Below, one piece after another: positions 41,328 through 49,851 of a DNA stretch of 64,000 nt. Below the pieces are notes generated by a model. That model saw nothing but the letters and a program-made list of their open reading frames with translations. It ran no database searches and was not told where the DNA came from. The stretch's first letter is position 1, and each line of letters begins with the position of its first letter. Source of the DNA: CAIKMD01 sp963803265 (lineage in GTDB: Bacteria > Pseudomonadota > Alphaproteobacteria > ATCC43930 > CGMCC-115725); the NCBI GenBank assembly GCA_963803265.1, contig CAWDLZ010000022.1:184588-248587 (forward strand). The letters are read 5' to 3'. Both the position numbers and the translations under genes were made by a program.

Positions 41328-42137
41328 TTAGGCGGGCGCCTCATACACCCCGGCGTCGCGGGCGCAGCGCTTGGCCGCTTCGGCTTGCGGCAGATCGGCG
41401 CGCCATTTCGAGGCATCGAAGCGCTTGCCGGTCACGCCGTCGGATGCGGCCCCGGCCAAGAACAGCACCGGCGGGACGATGATATCGGGATCGAGCAGGC
41501 GCTTGCGGTCGGCCTCCGGATAGCTCGCCGGGATCATGCCGGTGAGCGTGGCGCCGCCCGGCAGCACCGCGTTCACGGTGACGCCGGTGCCGGCCAATTC
41601 CTCCGCCCAGATCCGGGTTTCGCTTTCGAGCCCCGCCTTCGATGGCCCATAGGGCGAATAGCCCGCGCGGCGCATGGTCGAATGACTCATCGAGGTATTG
41701 ACGATGCGGCCCCAGCCCGCCTTCAGCATGTGCGGCACGGCGGCGCGCGCCATCAGAAAGGGGCCGTTGATGTTGGTGTCGATCACCATGCGCCAGGCGG
41801 CCGGATCGGCCTCCCAGAAGCGCGTCGGCGCGGTGAGGAAGCTGTCGCTGACATATTTCATGCCGCGCCCGGCATTGTTGATCAGCACGTCGAGCCGGCC
41901 GAAGCGCGCGATGGCCTCGGCCACGGCACGCGCGCAATCCTCTTCTTTGGTCACGTCGGCCAGGACGGACACGATGCCGGGGGCCTCGGCCGCGACGCGC
42001 TCGATCTCGGCCCGCTCGCGCGCCGCCGTGACGATCACGCTGGCGCCGGCGCGGGCGAGGCCCAAAGCCATCGAGCGCCCGAGCCCGCGCCCGCCGCCGG
42101 TAACGAGCGCGACCTTGCCCGACAGCGTTGCGGCCAT
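41328..42137 (-). CDS. Short-chain dehydrogenase/reductase
   Basis: 269 residues. NAD(P)-binding motif KVALVTGGGRGLGRSMALGLARAG, then LINNAGRGM, catalytic Ser in NTSMSHST and the YGPSKAGLES Tyr-Lys pair. No membrane segment. The catalytic set is complete. It lies 73 bp upstream of the amidohydrolase in the same direction and may join the same pathway, for instance by reducing or oxidising the released carbonyl compound; that is inference. Confidence 0.88.
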   Translation of the reverse strand: MAATLSGKVALVTGGGRGLGRSMALGLARAGASVIVTAARERAEIERVAAEAPGIVSVLADVTKEEDCARAVAEAIARFGRLDVLINNAGRGMKYVSDSFLTAPTRFWEADPAAWRMVIDTNINGPFLMARAAVPHMLKAGWGRIVNTSMSHSTMRRAGYSPYGPSKAGLESETRIWAEELAGTGVTVNAVLPGGATLTGMIPASYPEADRKRLLDPDIIVPPVLFLAGAASDGVTGKRFDASKWRADLPQAEAAKRCARDAGVYEAPA

Positions 42138-42356
42138 TCAGCCCTGCTCCGCCGCCGCCGCCTCGGCCTCCACGGCCTTGGCGGTGAGCGCCGCGGCGAT
42201 CTCCTTGGCGGCGGCCGCGCTCATCTGGAGAATCACGGTGCTGTCCTCGCGCGGCAGATCGACCCGGAGCAGAACCTCGCGCGCCGGTCCGATGGCGAAG
42301 GCCAGCAACTCGGGCGTGACAGTGATCCAGGATTGGTGCGGACCCTCATGCGGCAC
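42138..42356 (-). CDS. Small hypothetical protein next to the SDR gene
   Basis: About 72 residues from a GTG at 42354-42356 that has AAGGAG 6-7 bases upstream; a longer start at 42386 lacks this. Sequence reads PHEGPHQSWITVTPELLAFAIG, then REVLLRVDLPREDSTVILQMSAAAAKEIAAAL and an Ala/Glu-rich tail. It resembles a single alpha/beta unit. I do not recognise a family. The stop abuts the SDR start codon, so the two are co-translated. Confidence 0.5.
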   Translation of the reverse strand: MPHEGPHQSWITVTPELLAFAIGPAREVLLRVDLPREDSTVILQMSAAAAKEIAAALTAKAVEAEAAAAEQG

Positions 42357-42441
42357 GAGATTCTCCTTTACGGCTCGCTCGGCCACCGCCTAGCCAACTT
42401 AGGCCTCGCGAGCAGGCTGGGCTGCTCGTGCGACCCAAACC

Positions 42442-43836
42442 CTACATCGCGGCGGCGGCGCGGCGCGGCGCGCGGCCGGCACGTCTCTTCTTCAGCGATT
42501 CGGCGATCAGGAAGGCCAGCTCCAGCGCCTGGCTGGCGTTGAGCCGCGGGTCGCAATGGGTGTGATAGCGGTCGCCCAGCGCGGATTCGGTGATCGCCTG
42601 CGCGCCGCCGATGCATTCGGTGACGTTCTGGCCGGTCATCTCGAAATGCACGCCGCCGGCATAGGTGCCTTCGGCCTCATGCACGGCGAAGAAGCCCTGC
42701 ACTTCGCGCAGGATGCGATCGACCGCGCGGGTCTTGTAGCCGGTGGCCGAGGTGATGGTGTTGCCATGCATCGGATCGCAGCACCACACCACCTTGCGGC
42801 CCTCGCGCGCCACCGCGCGGATCAGCGGCGGCAGCTTCGTCTCCGACCTTGTCGGCGCCCATGCGCGCGATCAGCGTCAGCCGGCCGGCCTCGTTGTCGG
42901 GATTGAGGATGTCGATCAGCTTCAGCAGGTCGGCCGGATCGAGGCTCGGCCCGCATTTGAGGCCGATCGGGTTCTTGACGCCGCGCAGGAATTCGACATG
43001 CGCGCCGTCGGGCTGGCGGGTGCGGTCGCCGATCCACAGCATGTGGGCCGAGACGTCGTACCAGTCGCCGGTGGTGCGAATCGACGCGGGTCAGCGCCTG
43101 CTCGTATGGCGAGCAGCAGCGCTTCATGCGAGGTGTAGAGATCGGTCTCGCGGATTTGCGGCGTGGTTTCCGAGGTCAGCCCGCACGCCGCCATGAAGTC
43201 GAGCGTCTCGGTCAAGCGATCGGCGATCTCGCGGTAGCGCTCGCCTTGCGGGCTGTCGGCGACGAAGCCCTGCGTCCAGCTATGGACCCGGTGCAGATCG
43301 GCGTAGCCGCCCTGGGCGAAGGCGCGCAGCAGATTGAGGGTGGCGGCGGACTGGCTGAAGGCCGGATCATGCGCTGCGGATCGGGGCGCGCGGATTCCGG
43401 CGTGAACGCCATGCCGTTGATGATGTCGCCGCGATAGGAGGGCAGCGTGACGCCGTTCTGGGTCTCGGTGTCCGAGGTGCGCGGCTTGGCGAACTGCCCG
43501 GCCATGCGCGCGACCTTCACCACCGGACACGCGGCGCCGAAGGTCAGCACCACCGCCATCTGCAGGAGGACCCGGAAGGTGTCGCGGATATTGTTCGGGA
43601 TGGAACTCCTCGAAGCTCTCGGCGCAATCGCCGCCCTGCAGCAGGAAGGCCTGCCCTTCGACCACCCTGGCAAGGCGTGCCTTGAGGCTCCGCGCCTCGC
43701 CGGCGAAGACCAGCGGCGGATAGTCGCGCAAGGTCGCCTCGACCGCGCGCAGCGCGGCCGCATCGGGATATTCCGGGACTTGCCGGATCGGCATGCCGCG
43801 CCACGATTTGGGCGCCCATTTCCTCTGCATCGTCAA
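42442..43836 (-). CDS. Class II 3-deoxy-7-phosphoheptulonate synthase (several frame breaks as assembled)
   Basis: First step of the shikimate pathway, plant-like type II enzyme; the span fits about 464 residues. Readable blocks in order: KWAPKSWRGMPIRQVPEYPD, VFAGEARSLKARLA, FLLQGGDCAESFEEFHP, MAGQFAKPRTSDTE, LPSYRGDIINGMAF, GFVADSPQGERY, ETDLYTSHEALLL, AHMLWIGDRTRQPDGAHVEF, NPIGLKCGPS, VVWCCDPMHGNTI and GGVHFEMTGQNVTEC. At least five single-base breaks lie near 42840, 43085, 43110, 43375 and 43597. All metal-binding Cys/His/Glu/Asp motifs are kept, so the gene is likely intact in the cell. Confidence 0.85.
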
Positions 43837-43920
43837 CCTCTTGGCGCAGCATCAGCGCCGCGCCCGGTCAAGAAATAGTGGGTTTCTCGGCGGATTGAAA
43901 GAGGGGCCGCGGCGGCGGGC

Positions 43921-44307
43921 CTACAAATCGGCGAGCGGAATTCCGAGCGCCCGCGCCGCTGCGATAAATCGGGTATCATAGCTCGCGAGTTCCACGTTTT
44001 GACCCTGGGCGCGGAGAAACTCAATCGAGGCCAGATGAAGCGCGTCGAGCGTGCGCACCGGAGTCGGAAACGGATCGAGCGCGCGGGAAAGGATCGGCGA
44101 CGCCAACTCGACGAACGCCACGCGGCCGATCAGCGCGCGGAGATTCTCGCCCTGCGCGTTGGCCAAGCGACGGGCATATACCCTCGTCCAAAGCTCGTAT
44201 TCGAGGAGACGGCTGGAGACCGGCGTCTGTCGCCACAGCGCATCGGGCGGCTTCGTGTCCTCGGCAAACAGATGCGCCAAGGCCACTGAGGTATCGAGAT
44301 AAATCAC
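43921..44307 (-). CDS. PIN-domain toxin (VapC-like)
   Basis: 128 residues, MIYLDTSVALAHLFAEDTKP start with the first acidic residue. Glu in LLEYELWTRVYARRLA, and RTLDALHLASIEFLRA plus LASYDTRFIAAARALG give the remaining acidic metal ligands of a PIN ribonuclease. Probable target tRNA or rRNA. Its ATG overlaps the antitoxin stop by four bases (44304-44307), the usual antitoxin-first order. Confidence 0.88.
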   Translation of the reverse strand: MIYLDTSVALAHLFAEDTKPPDALWRQTPVSSRLLEYELWTRVYARRLANAQGENLRALIGRVAFVELASPILSRALDPFPTPVRTLDALHLASIEFLRAQGQNVELASYDTRFIAAARALGIPLADL

Positions 44308-44594
44308 CGCGCCTCGCGATCTTCCGTCAGCTCGGCCAGGAGTTCGGCGAGCGGCGCGACCGGCGAACGCGGCGGCGCGGCGCCGGATGCGTGCATGGGT
44401 GGCGTCAGCCAGCCTTTGCGCACCGCTTCGGCCAGCATCGCGTCGGCAAGCAACGGGCTGCGCCCAGGCCGCGGCGACACCAATTCGGCGACAACACGGT
44501 CGCGATCGGTCACCAGTACGGTTTCCCCGCTCGCGGCGAGACGAACATACTCGCTCAGCTTGTTCTTCAACGTCTTGATGCCCACGGAACGCAT
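44304..44594 (-). CDS. Phd/YefM-type antitoxin
   Basis: 96 residues. MRSVGIKTLKNKLSEYVRLAASGETVLVTDRDRVVAEL is the Phd/YefM DNA-binding and dimer domain. The C-terminal half is disordered-looking and acidic at the end (LAELLAELTEDREAR), suited to wrapping the PIN toxin. Pairing of a Phd-type antitoxin with a PIN toxin is common. The start is set by a promoter whose -10 lies only six bases upstream, implying a leaderless mRNA. Confidence 0.86.
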   Translation of the reverse strand: MRSVGIKTLKNKLSEYVRLAASGETVLVTDRDRVVAELVSPRPGRSPLLADAMLAEAVRKGWLTPPMHASGAAPPRSPVAPLAELLAELTEDREAR

Positions 44595-44600
44595 TTTTCT

Positions 44601-44629
44601 GATATAGCTACAAGTAGCTACATTGTCAA
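44601..44629 (-). promoter_or_regulatory. Autoregulated promoter of the toxin-antitoxin pair
   Basis: On the minus strand TTGACA (44624-44629), exactly 17 bases, then TATATC (44601-44606). Inside the spacer the self-complementary TAGCTA occurs twice, 10 bp apart (44605-44610 and 44615-44620, extended to TAGCTAC twice), a likely antitoxin operator. The -10 ends six bases before the antitoxin ATG, so transcription would start at or next to the A of ATG. Confidence 0.7.
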
Positions 44630-44699
44630 GTGTGCGACGAGTGGCAAGGCGGTGCGCTGTCGTTACAATATCGCGAATTGTTGCGGCATAATGCGCCCG

Positions 44700-45281
44700 A
44701 TGCCGCGCGGAACTTTCGACGCCTGCTCCGTCACCCTGCCCGACCTGATCCGCGACGGGCTCGACATCCTATTCGTCGGCATCAACCCATCGCTTTATTC
44801 GGTCCGGCACGGACATTATTTCGCGCGACGCGCCAACCGCTTCTGGCCCTGCTTCTCGCGCTCGCGCTTGAGCCTCGCGGCGCGCCAAGCCTTGGGAGTG
44901 ACGCGCCTCGAGCCCGCGCATGACCGCGCCCTCCTCGATCACGGCTTCGGCTTCACCGACGCGGTCAAGCGTCCGACCGCGCGGGCCGCCGAGCTAAGCC
45001 CGGCCGAGCTCGCCGCCGGGGTGGCGGAGCTGATCGCAAAACTCGAGCGTCACGCGCCGCGCATCGCCTGCTTTCACGGCATCACGGCGTATCGGCAATT
45101 CCACCGCGCGCTCGCCGGGCCCGGCGACGCGCCGGAGCTTGGCGCGCAAAGACCGCGCATCGGCTTGACCAGGCTCTACGCCATCCCCAATCCCAGCCCG
45201 GCCAACGCGCATGTCACGCCGGAAGAGCAGACGCGCTGGTACGATCGCCTCGCCGCGCGGCTCGACGAGATCGCAAGCTGA
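44700..45281 (+). CDS. Mismatch-specific uracil/thymine DNA glycosylase (MUG/TDG family)
   Basis: 193 residues from the ATG at 44700; an ATG at 44691 is possible. ILFVGINPSLYSVRHGHYFA is the MUG active-site segment (GINPS) and LYAIPNPSPANAHVTPEEQ the second DNA-binding motif. RRANRFWPCF and DHGFGFTDAVKRPTARA are also typical. Removes uracil or related bases from mispairs. It diverges from the toxin-antitoxin promoter with about 70 bp between. Confidence 0.87.
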   Translation: MPRGTFDACSVTLPDLIRDGLDILFVGINPSLYSVRHGHYFARRANRFWPCFSRSRLSLAARQALGVTRLEPAHDRALLDHGFGFTDAVKRPTARAAELSPAELAAGVAELIAKLERHAPRIACFHGITAYRQFHRALAGPGDAPELGAQRPRIGLTRLYAIPNPSPANAHVTPEEQTRWYDRLAARLDEIAS

Positions 45282-45362
45282 CCGCCGCGGCGCTTCTACC
45301 CCAGGCGGGCCGGGTGTAGGCTCGGCTCGGATGCGCGCGGATCGGAACCCGGTGTTTCACGG

Positions 45363-46628
45363 ATGAGACTTCCCGTCGGCTTCGAGATGCTGAGGCAGAC
45401 CCTCGCGCTCCGGCCCTATCGCCTCTATCTGCTCGGCAACACCACGTCGAATCTCGGCATGTGGATGCAGCGCGTGGCGATCGGCTGGCTCACCTGGGTG
45501 CTGACCGGATCGACGGCGTGGCTCGGCATCATCGCGATCTGCGAGGCCGGGCCGACCATCGTTCTCGGGATCGTCGCCGGCACTTATGTCGATCGCGTCG
45601 ATCAGTTGAAGCTGCTGCGCCTGACGCAATCCTTCTCGCTGCTCTATGCCGCGGCGCTGGCCTTTTTCACCCTGACCTCGCTGATGACGATCTGGCTGTT
45701 GATGAGCCTGGTGCTGGTGCGCGGCGTCGTCATCTCGTTCAGCCGGCCGACGCGCATGACCGTCATCTATGGCCTCGTCGGGCGCGAGCTCTTGCCCTCG
45801 GCGCTGGCGATGAACTCGATGATCTTCAACGGCTCGCGATTCCTGGGCCCGGCGCTCGGCGGCACCATCATCGCCGAGGCCGGAACCGGATGGACCTTCG
45901 TCGCCTCTTTTCTCCTGTTCCTGGTTCTGACCCAGGCGCTCCGCGCCATCGACCAGGCGCGGATTACCATGCCGGCGCCACCGCCGGCGGGCCGCTCGGT
46001 TTGGTCCGAGACCGTCGAAGGCTTGCGCTACATCCTTCTCCACGACGGCATTCGTACCCAGCTCGCGCTGCTCGTCATCACCTCAATCTTCGCCAAGCCG
46101 TTCACCGATCTGGTGCCGGGCTTCGCCGCCGAGGTCTTCGACCGCGGCTCGTCGGGCCTCGCCTGGCTGCTGTCCTTTCACGGCGCGGGCGCCATGATCG
46201 GGGCGTTCTGGATGTCGACGCGCGGCGAGCTCAAGGGCCTGACCCGCATCACCCTCGCCAATATCCTGCTGATGGCTCTGGCGCTGCTGGCCTTCGTCGC
46301 GACCGGCATATTCTGGGTCGGCTGCGCCTTGGCCGCGCTGATCGGCTTCGCGTTCATCGTCCAAAGCGTTAGCAATCAAACCCTCATTCAATCCGCGGTC
46401 GATCCCTCGCTGCGCGGTCGGGTGCTCAGCGTTTACGGCATGATCGCGCAAGGCGTGCCGTCGCTCGGCACCGTCTCGATCGGCATCGCCGCCGGGTATT
46501 GGGGGCTGCGCCTGCCGGTCGCCATCGGCGCGGCGGTGTGCGCGGCGCTGTGGCTGTGGAGCTGGCGGCTGCGCGAGCCGATGGCGGCGTCGCTCGAAGG
46601 CCCCGTCGCGGTGCGCGTGCCGGGATAA
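45363..46628 (+). CDS. MFS transporter (EntS/DUF894-like)
   Basis: 421 residues with 12 predicted membrane helices. LLGNTTSNLGMWMQRVAIGWL at the first helix and MILGIVAGTYVDRVDQLKLL-like loop 2-3 motif (GTYVDRVD), plus SLRGRVLSVYGMIAQGVPSLG in the second half, match the MFS_3 group of exporters related to EntS. Substrate unknown. It stands alone, about 80 bp after the glycosylase gene. Confidence 0.85.
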   Translation: MRLPVGFEMLRQTLALRPYRLYLLGNTTSNLGMWMQRVAIGWLTWVLTGSTAWLGIIAICEAGPTIVLGIVAGTYVDRVDQLKLLRLTQSFSLLYAAALAFFTLTSLMTIWLLMSLVLVRGVVISFSRPTRMTVIYGLVGRELLPSALAMNSMIFNGSRFLGPALGGTIIAEAGTGWTFVASFLLFLVLTQALRAIDQARITMPAPPPAGRSVWSETVEGLRYILLHDGIRTQLALLVITSIFAKPFTDLVPGFAAEVFDRGSSGLAWLLSFHGAGAMIGAFWMSTRGELKGLTRITLANILLMALALLAFVATGIFWVGCALAALIGFAFIVQSVSNQTLIQSAVDPSLRGRVLSVYGMIAQGVPSLGTVSIGIAAGYWGLRLPVAIGAAVCAALWLWSWRLREPMAASLEGPVAVRVPG

Positions 46629-46730
46629 GGCGCCACTCATCGTCGGCCGAGGCTGGAGCCCGGAACGCCAAAGCCGAGCTTCGTTTGCACCGTGTGATAT
46701 TCCGGCAACAGACATTTTTTTCCACAGGGT

Positions 46731-46786
46731 CTGTCATCCCTTTGTCATTGATCCGACTGGGGAGTGTCATCTCCGTTACCTAGGAT
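46731..46786 (+). promoter_or_regulatory. Pho-box array and promoter of the porin gene
   Basis: Half-sites CTGTCAT (46731), TTGTCAT (46742) and GTGTCAT (46764) are spaced at 11 bp or a multiple of it, the exact period of PhoB sites; the first pair with its 4-base spacer matches 13 of 14 consensus positions. A -10 like TAGGAT (46781-46786) follows the last half-site by 10 bp, as in PhoB-activated promoters that lack a -35. The porin ATG is 63 bp further on. Confidence 0.75.
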
Positions 46787-46848
46787 CGCCGCGTTAAGGC
46801 CCAGAAAGCGCGGCAATCGGGTCGGAAAAACTCACAACTGAAGGACGA

Positions 46849-48397
46849 ATGATGTCGCTCAGAAACCGTCTTCTCGGAGGCGTTGCGCTTGCTGCGACGC
46901 TCTTTGCCATGCAGCCGGGCCACGCCCAAACCGCGGCGGCGCTCAATAGCCAGATCCAGGCGTTGCAGAATCAAGTCCGCCAATTGAACAAGGCGTTGGA
47001 CGCCTTGCAGACCCAGGTCGGCGACAACACGCAGAGCCAGGCGCAAACCCAGCAAGCCGTCACTCAATTGAAGGCGACTCCGCCTGCCGCGCCGAGCGGC
47101 TTCTCGATGGCCAATGGCCGGCCGACCTTTTCGACCGCCGATGGGCAGAACTCGATCTCGCTTACCGGCCGCATCCATTACGACATGGGCGACTATTTGG
47201 ATTACACCCCGCAATCCACGAAGTCCCCCACCCAAGACCTCAATTCCGGCGAGAACCTGCGCCGTGCCCGCCTCGGCGTGGTCGGCAAGATCGCCGGCGA
47301 CTGGAATTACGGCCTCATCTACGATTTCGGCGGTTCGAACGATAACGGCCCAGGCCAGGCCGGTGGTACGGCAGCTTCGGCGAGCGGCGGCGTAGAGACC
47401 GCGGAATTGACCTATAACGGCTTCCGGCCGGTGGCCATCGAGACCGGCATCGAGGACGTGCCTTACACGCTCGATGAAGCCACCAGCTCCAACGACATCA
47501 TGTTCATGGAGCGCTCATCCTCGCAGGTGATCGCGGCGAACCTCGCGGCCGGCGATTTCCGCTCGAACCTCGGCGCCCACTACAACACCGACCGCCTCTG
47601 GCTCGGCGCTTACTTCACCGGGGGAGCCACCGGTCAATCGCATTCCGCTCTCGGTCAGCAATTCGGCGCGGTCGAACGTGCGACCTACCAGCTTCTCCAG
47701 AGCGACGACTATTCGCTCCATGTCGGCGGCGACGCCGAAGAGCTGCTGAAGCCCGAATCGATCGGCGGCGTCCGTTCGGTCACGAGCTTCAGCGACCGGC
47801 CCGAGCTGCGCATCGATACCACGTCGCTGATGAGCCACCGGCACGATCGGCACCGCCGCCAACCCGGTGACGGGCGCCAATGTCCTAAGTCTCGAGGCGG
47901 CGGGCGGCGTCGGCAGCGCCTTTGCGCAAGCCGAGTTCTTCCACTATGACGTGGATCGCGGCGGAACCGGCGTGAGCTCGAAGTCGCTGTCCTTCGATGG
48001 CGGGTATATCGAGGCGAGCTACACGCTCACCGGCGAGCATCGCAAGTACAATCCCAGCGCCGGCGCCTATGGCAGCATCGTACCCCTGCACCCGTTCTCG
48101 CTCGCTGCGGGCGACTTCGGCGCCTTCGAATTGGCGGCGCGCTACAGCGAAATCAGCCTCAACGATCTCTTCACGTCGGGTGTCGCGACCAGCACGACCG
48201 GCGGCGTCGCCGGCGGCGACCAGCAGGTCGTCACGGTCGGCTTGAACTGGTACGTCAACTCGAACATCCGCTTCATGTTCGATTATCTGCATGGCAACGT
48301 CAACAAGGCTAGCGGGTCAACCTCGACCGCGCCCCTCGGCACAGGCATCGGCGGGAAATTCGACGCCATCGCCATGCGCACCCAGGTCGCGTTCTAG
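46849..48397 (+). CDS. Phosphate-type porin (OprO/OprP family; one frameshift as assembled)
   Basis: About 515 residues after removing one extra C at 47835-47836. Signal peptide MMSLRNRLLGGVALAATLFAM..GHAQ, then a coiled-coil trimer-forming segment (LNSQIQALQNQVRQLNKALDALQ), then a 16-strand barrel starting SISLTGRIHYDMGDYLDY with NLRRARLGVVGKIAGDWNYGLIYDFG, ending FDAIAMRTQVAF with the terminal Phe. These are Porin_O_P features. The Pho-box array upstream suggests induction by phosphate starvation. A rho-independent terminator follows. Confidence 0.88.
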
Positions 48398-48422
48398 CCG
48401 CGAATTTTCTCCGCGAGCGACT

Positions 48423-48463
48423 GCCCCGGCCGATCGGCGTCACGCCGGCCAGCCGGGGCTTTT
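48423..48463. terminator. Rho-independent terminator between porin and gor
   Basis: gccccggc (48423-48430) pairs with gccggggc (48452-48459), an 8-bp GC stem with a 21-base inner part that can itself pair, followed by TTTT at 48460-48463. It lies between the convergent porin and glutathione reductase stops and can serve the porin transcript. Confidence 0.78.
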
Positions 48464-48469
48464 CTCGTC

Positions 48470-49840
48470 CTACTCGGCCGCCTTGGGCTCGGGAACCTTG
48501 TCGCGCAAGGTGACGAACTCCTCGGCCGCGGTCGGATGGACGCCGATGGTGCGGTCGAACTGCCTCTTCGTCGCGCCGCAAGTGATGGCGACCGCGAGGC
48601 ATTGGATAATCTCGGGCGCGTCCGCCCCGACCATGTGGCAGCCCAATACGCGATCGCTCGCGCGATCGACCACGAGCTTCATCATCGTGCGCTCCTCGCG
48701 GCCGGAAAGGGTATGCTTCAGCGGGCGAAACCGCGTGCGATAGACGTCGATCGGCCGCCCCTTCGCGCGGGCTTGGCGCTCGGTCAGCCCGACCGTGCCC
48801 ACCGGCGGCTCGCTGAACACGGCAGAGGCGACGTTGTCGTGCGAAATCGTCACCGGATTCTTATTGAACAGGGTCTCGGCGAGCGCGCGGCCCTCGGCGA
48901 TGGCCACGGGCGTCAGATTGAGCCGATCGGTCACGTCGCCCACGGCATAGATGCTCGACACCGCCGTGCGCGACCATTCATCGACCTCGATCGCGCCGCC
49001 CGGGTTGAGCCTCACGCCGACCTCGGCAAGACCGATGCCCCGCGTCGCCGGCTTGCGCCCGGTCGCGTACATGACGAGATCGCAGTCGAGGCTCTCGCCC
49101 GATTGCAGCCGCGCGGTAAAGCCACCGGCCTTTTTCTCGATGCCGACGACGTGCTTTTGCGCCATGATCGCGATCCCGCGCTGACGCATTTCGATGGCGA
49201 GGTTGACGCGGATATCCTCGTCGAACCCGCGCAGGATTTCCTCGGCGCGGATGACCTCGATCACCTGCGCGCCCAGCCCGGCGAAAATGCCGGCGAACTC
49301 GACCGCGATATAGCCGCCGCCGACGATCGCGATGCGCTTGGGAAGGGCGGGCAGATCGAGCGCCTCGTTCGAGGTGATGCTATGCTCGATGCCGGGAATC
49401 GCGGGCCTCTCGGGCCAGCCGCCGGTCGCGACGAGGATATTCGCCGCGGTCACGCGCTTGCCGCCGACCTCGACGGTATGAGGGTCGACGATCACGCCGC
49501 GCGCCTCGAACAGGACGCAGTTCGTGTCCTTCAACAGCTTGCGATAGATGCCTTCGAGCCGGTCGAGCTCCTTGTTCTTGTTGGCGATGAGCTTTCCCCA
49601 ATCGAAGCTCGGCGTCGGCACCGTCCAGCCATAGCCCGCCGCATCGGCGAACGCATCGGCGAAGGACGCGCCATAGACCAAGAGCTTCTTCGGCACGCAG
49701 CCGCGCATGACGCAGGTGCCGCCGACGCGGAGATCTTCGCAGATGCCGACGCGAGCGCCGTAAGAGCCGGCCCGGCGCGAGGCGGCGACCCCGCCCGAGC
49801 CCGCGCCGATGGTGAAGAGATCGAAATCGTATTGCGGCAT
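48470..49840 (-). CDS. gor: Glutathione-disulfide reductase
   Basis: 456 residues. MPQYDFDLFTIGAGSGGVAAS is the FAD site, GGTCVMRGCVPKKLLVY the redox disulfide (CVMRGC), RIAIVGGGYIAVEFAGI the NADPH domain, IYAVGDVTDRLNLTPVA the second FAD motif and IGVHPTAAEEFV the C-terminal His-Glu pair. Keeps glutathione reduced, which fits the CGFS glutaredoxin and katG in this window. It follows the D-aminoacylase-like gene by 11 bp. Confidence 0.93.
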   Translation of the reverse strand: MPQYDFDLFTIGAGSGGVAASRRAGSYGARVGICEDLRVGGTCVMRGCVPKKLLVYGASFADAFADAAGYGWTVPTPSFDWGKLIANKNKELDRLEGIYRKLLKDTNCVLFEARGVIVDPHTVEVGGKRVTAANILVATGGWPERPAIPGIEHSITSNEALDLPALPKRIAIVGGGYIAVEFAGIFAGLGAQVIEVIRAEEILRGFDEDIRVNLAIEMRQRGIAIMAQKHVVGIEKKAGGFTARLQSGESLDCDLVMYATGRKPATRGIGLAEVGVRLNPGGAIEVDEWSRTAVSSIYAVGDVTDRLNLTPVAIAEGRALAETLFNKNPVTISHDNVASAVFSEPPVGTVGLTERQARAKGRPIDVYRTRFRPLKHTLSGREERTMMKLVVDRASDRVLGCHMVGADAPEIIQCLAVAITCGATKRQFDRTIGVHPTAAEEFVTLRDKVPEPKAAE

Positions 49841-49851
49841 GACGGCGGCTC

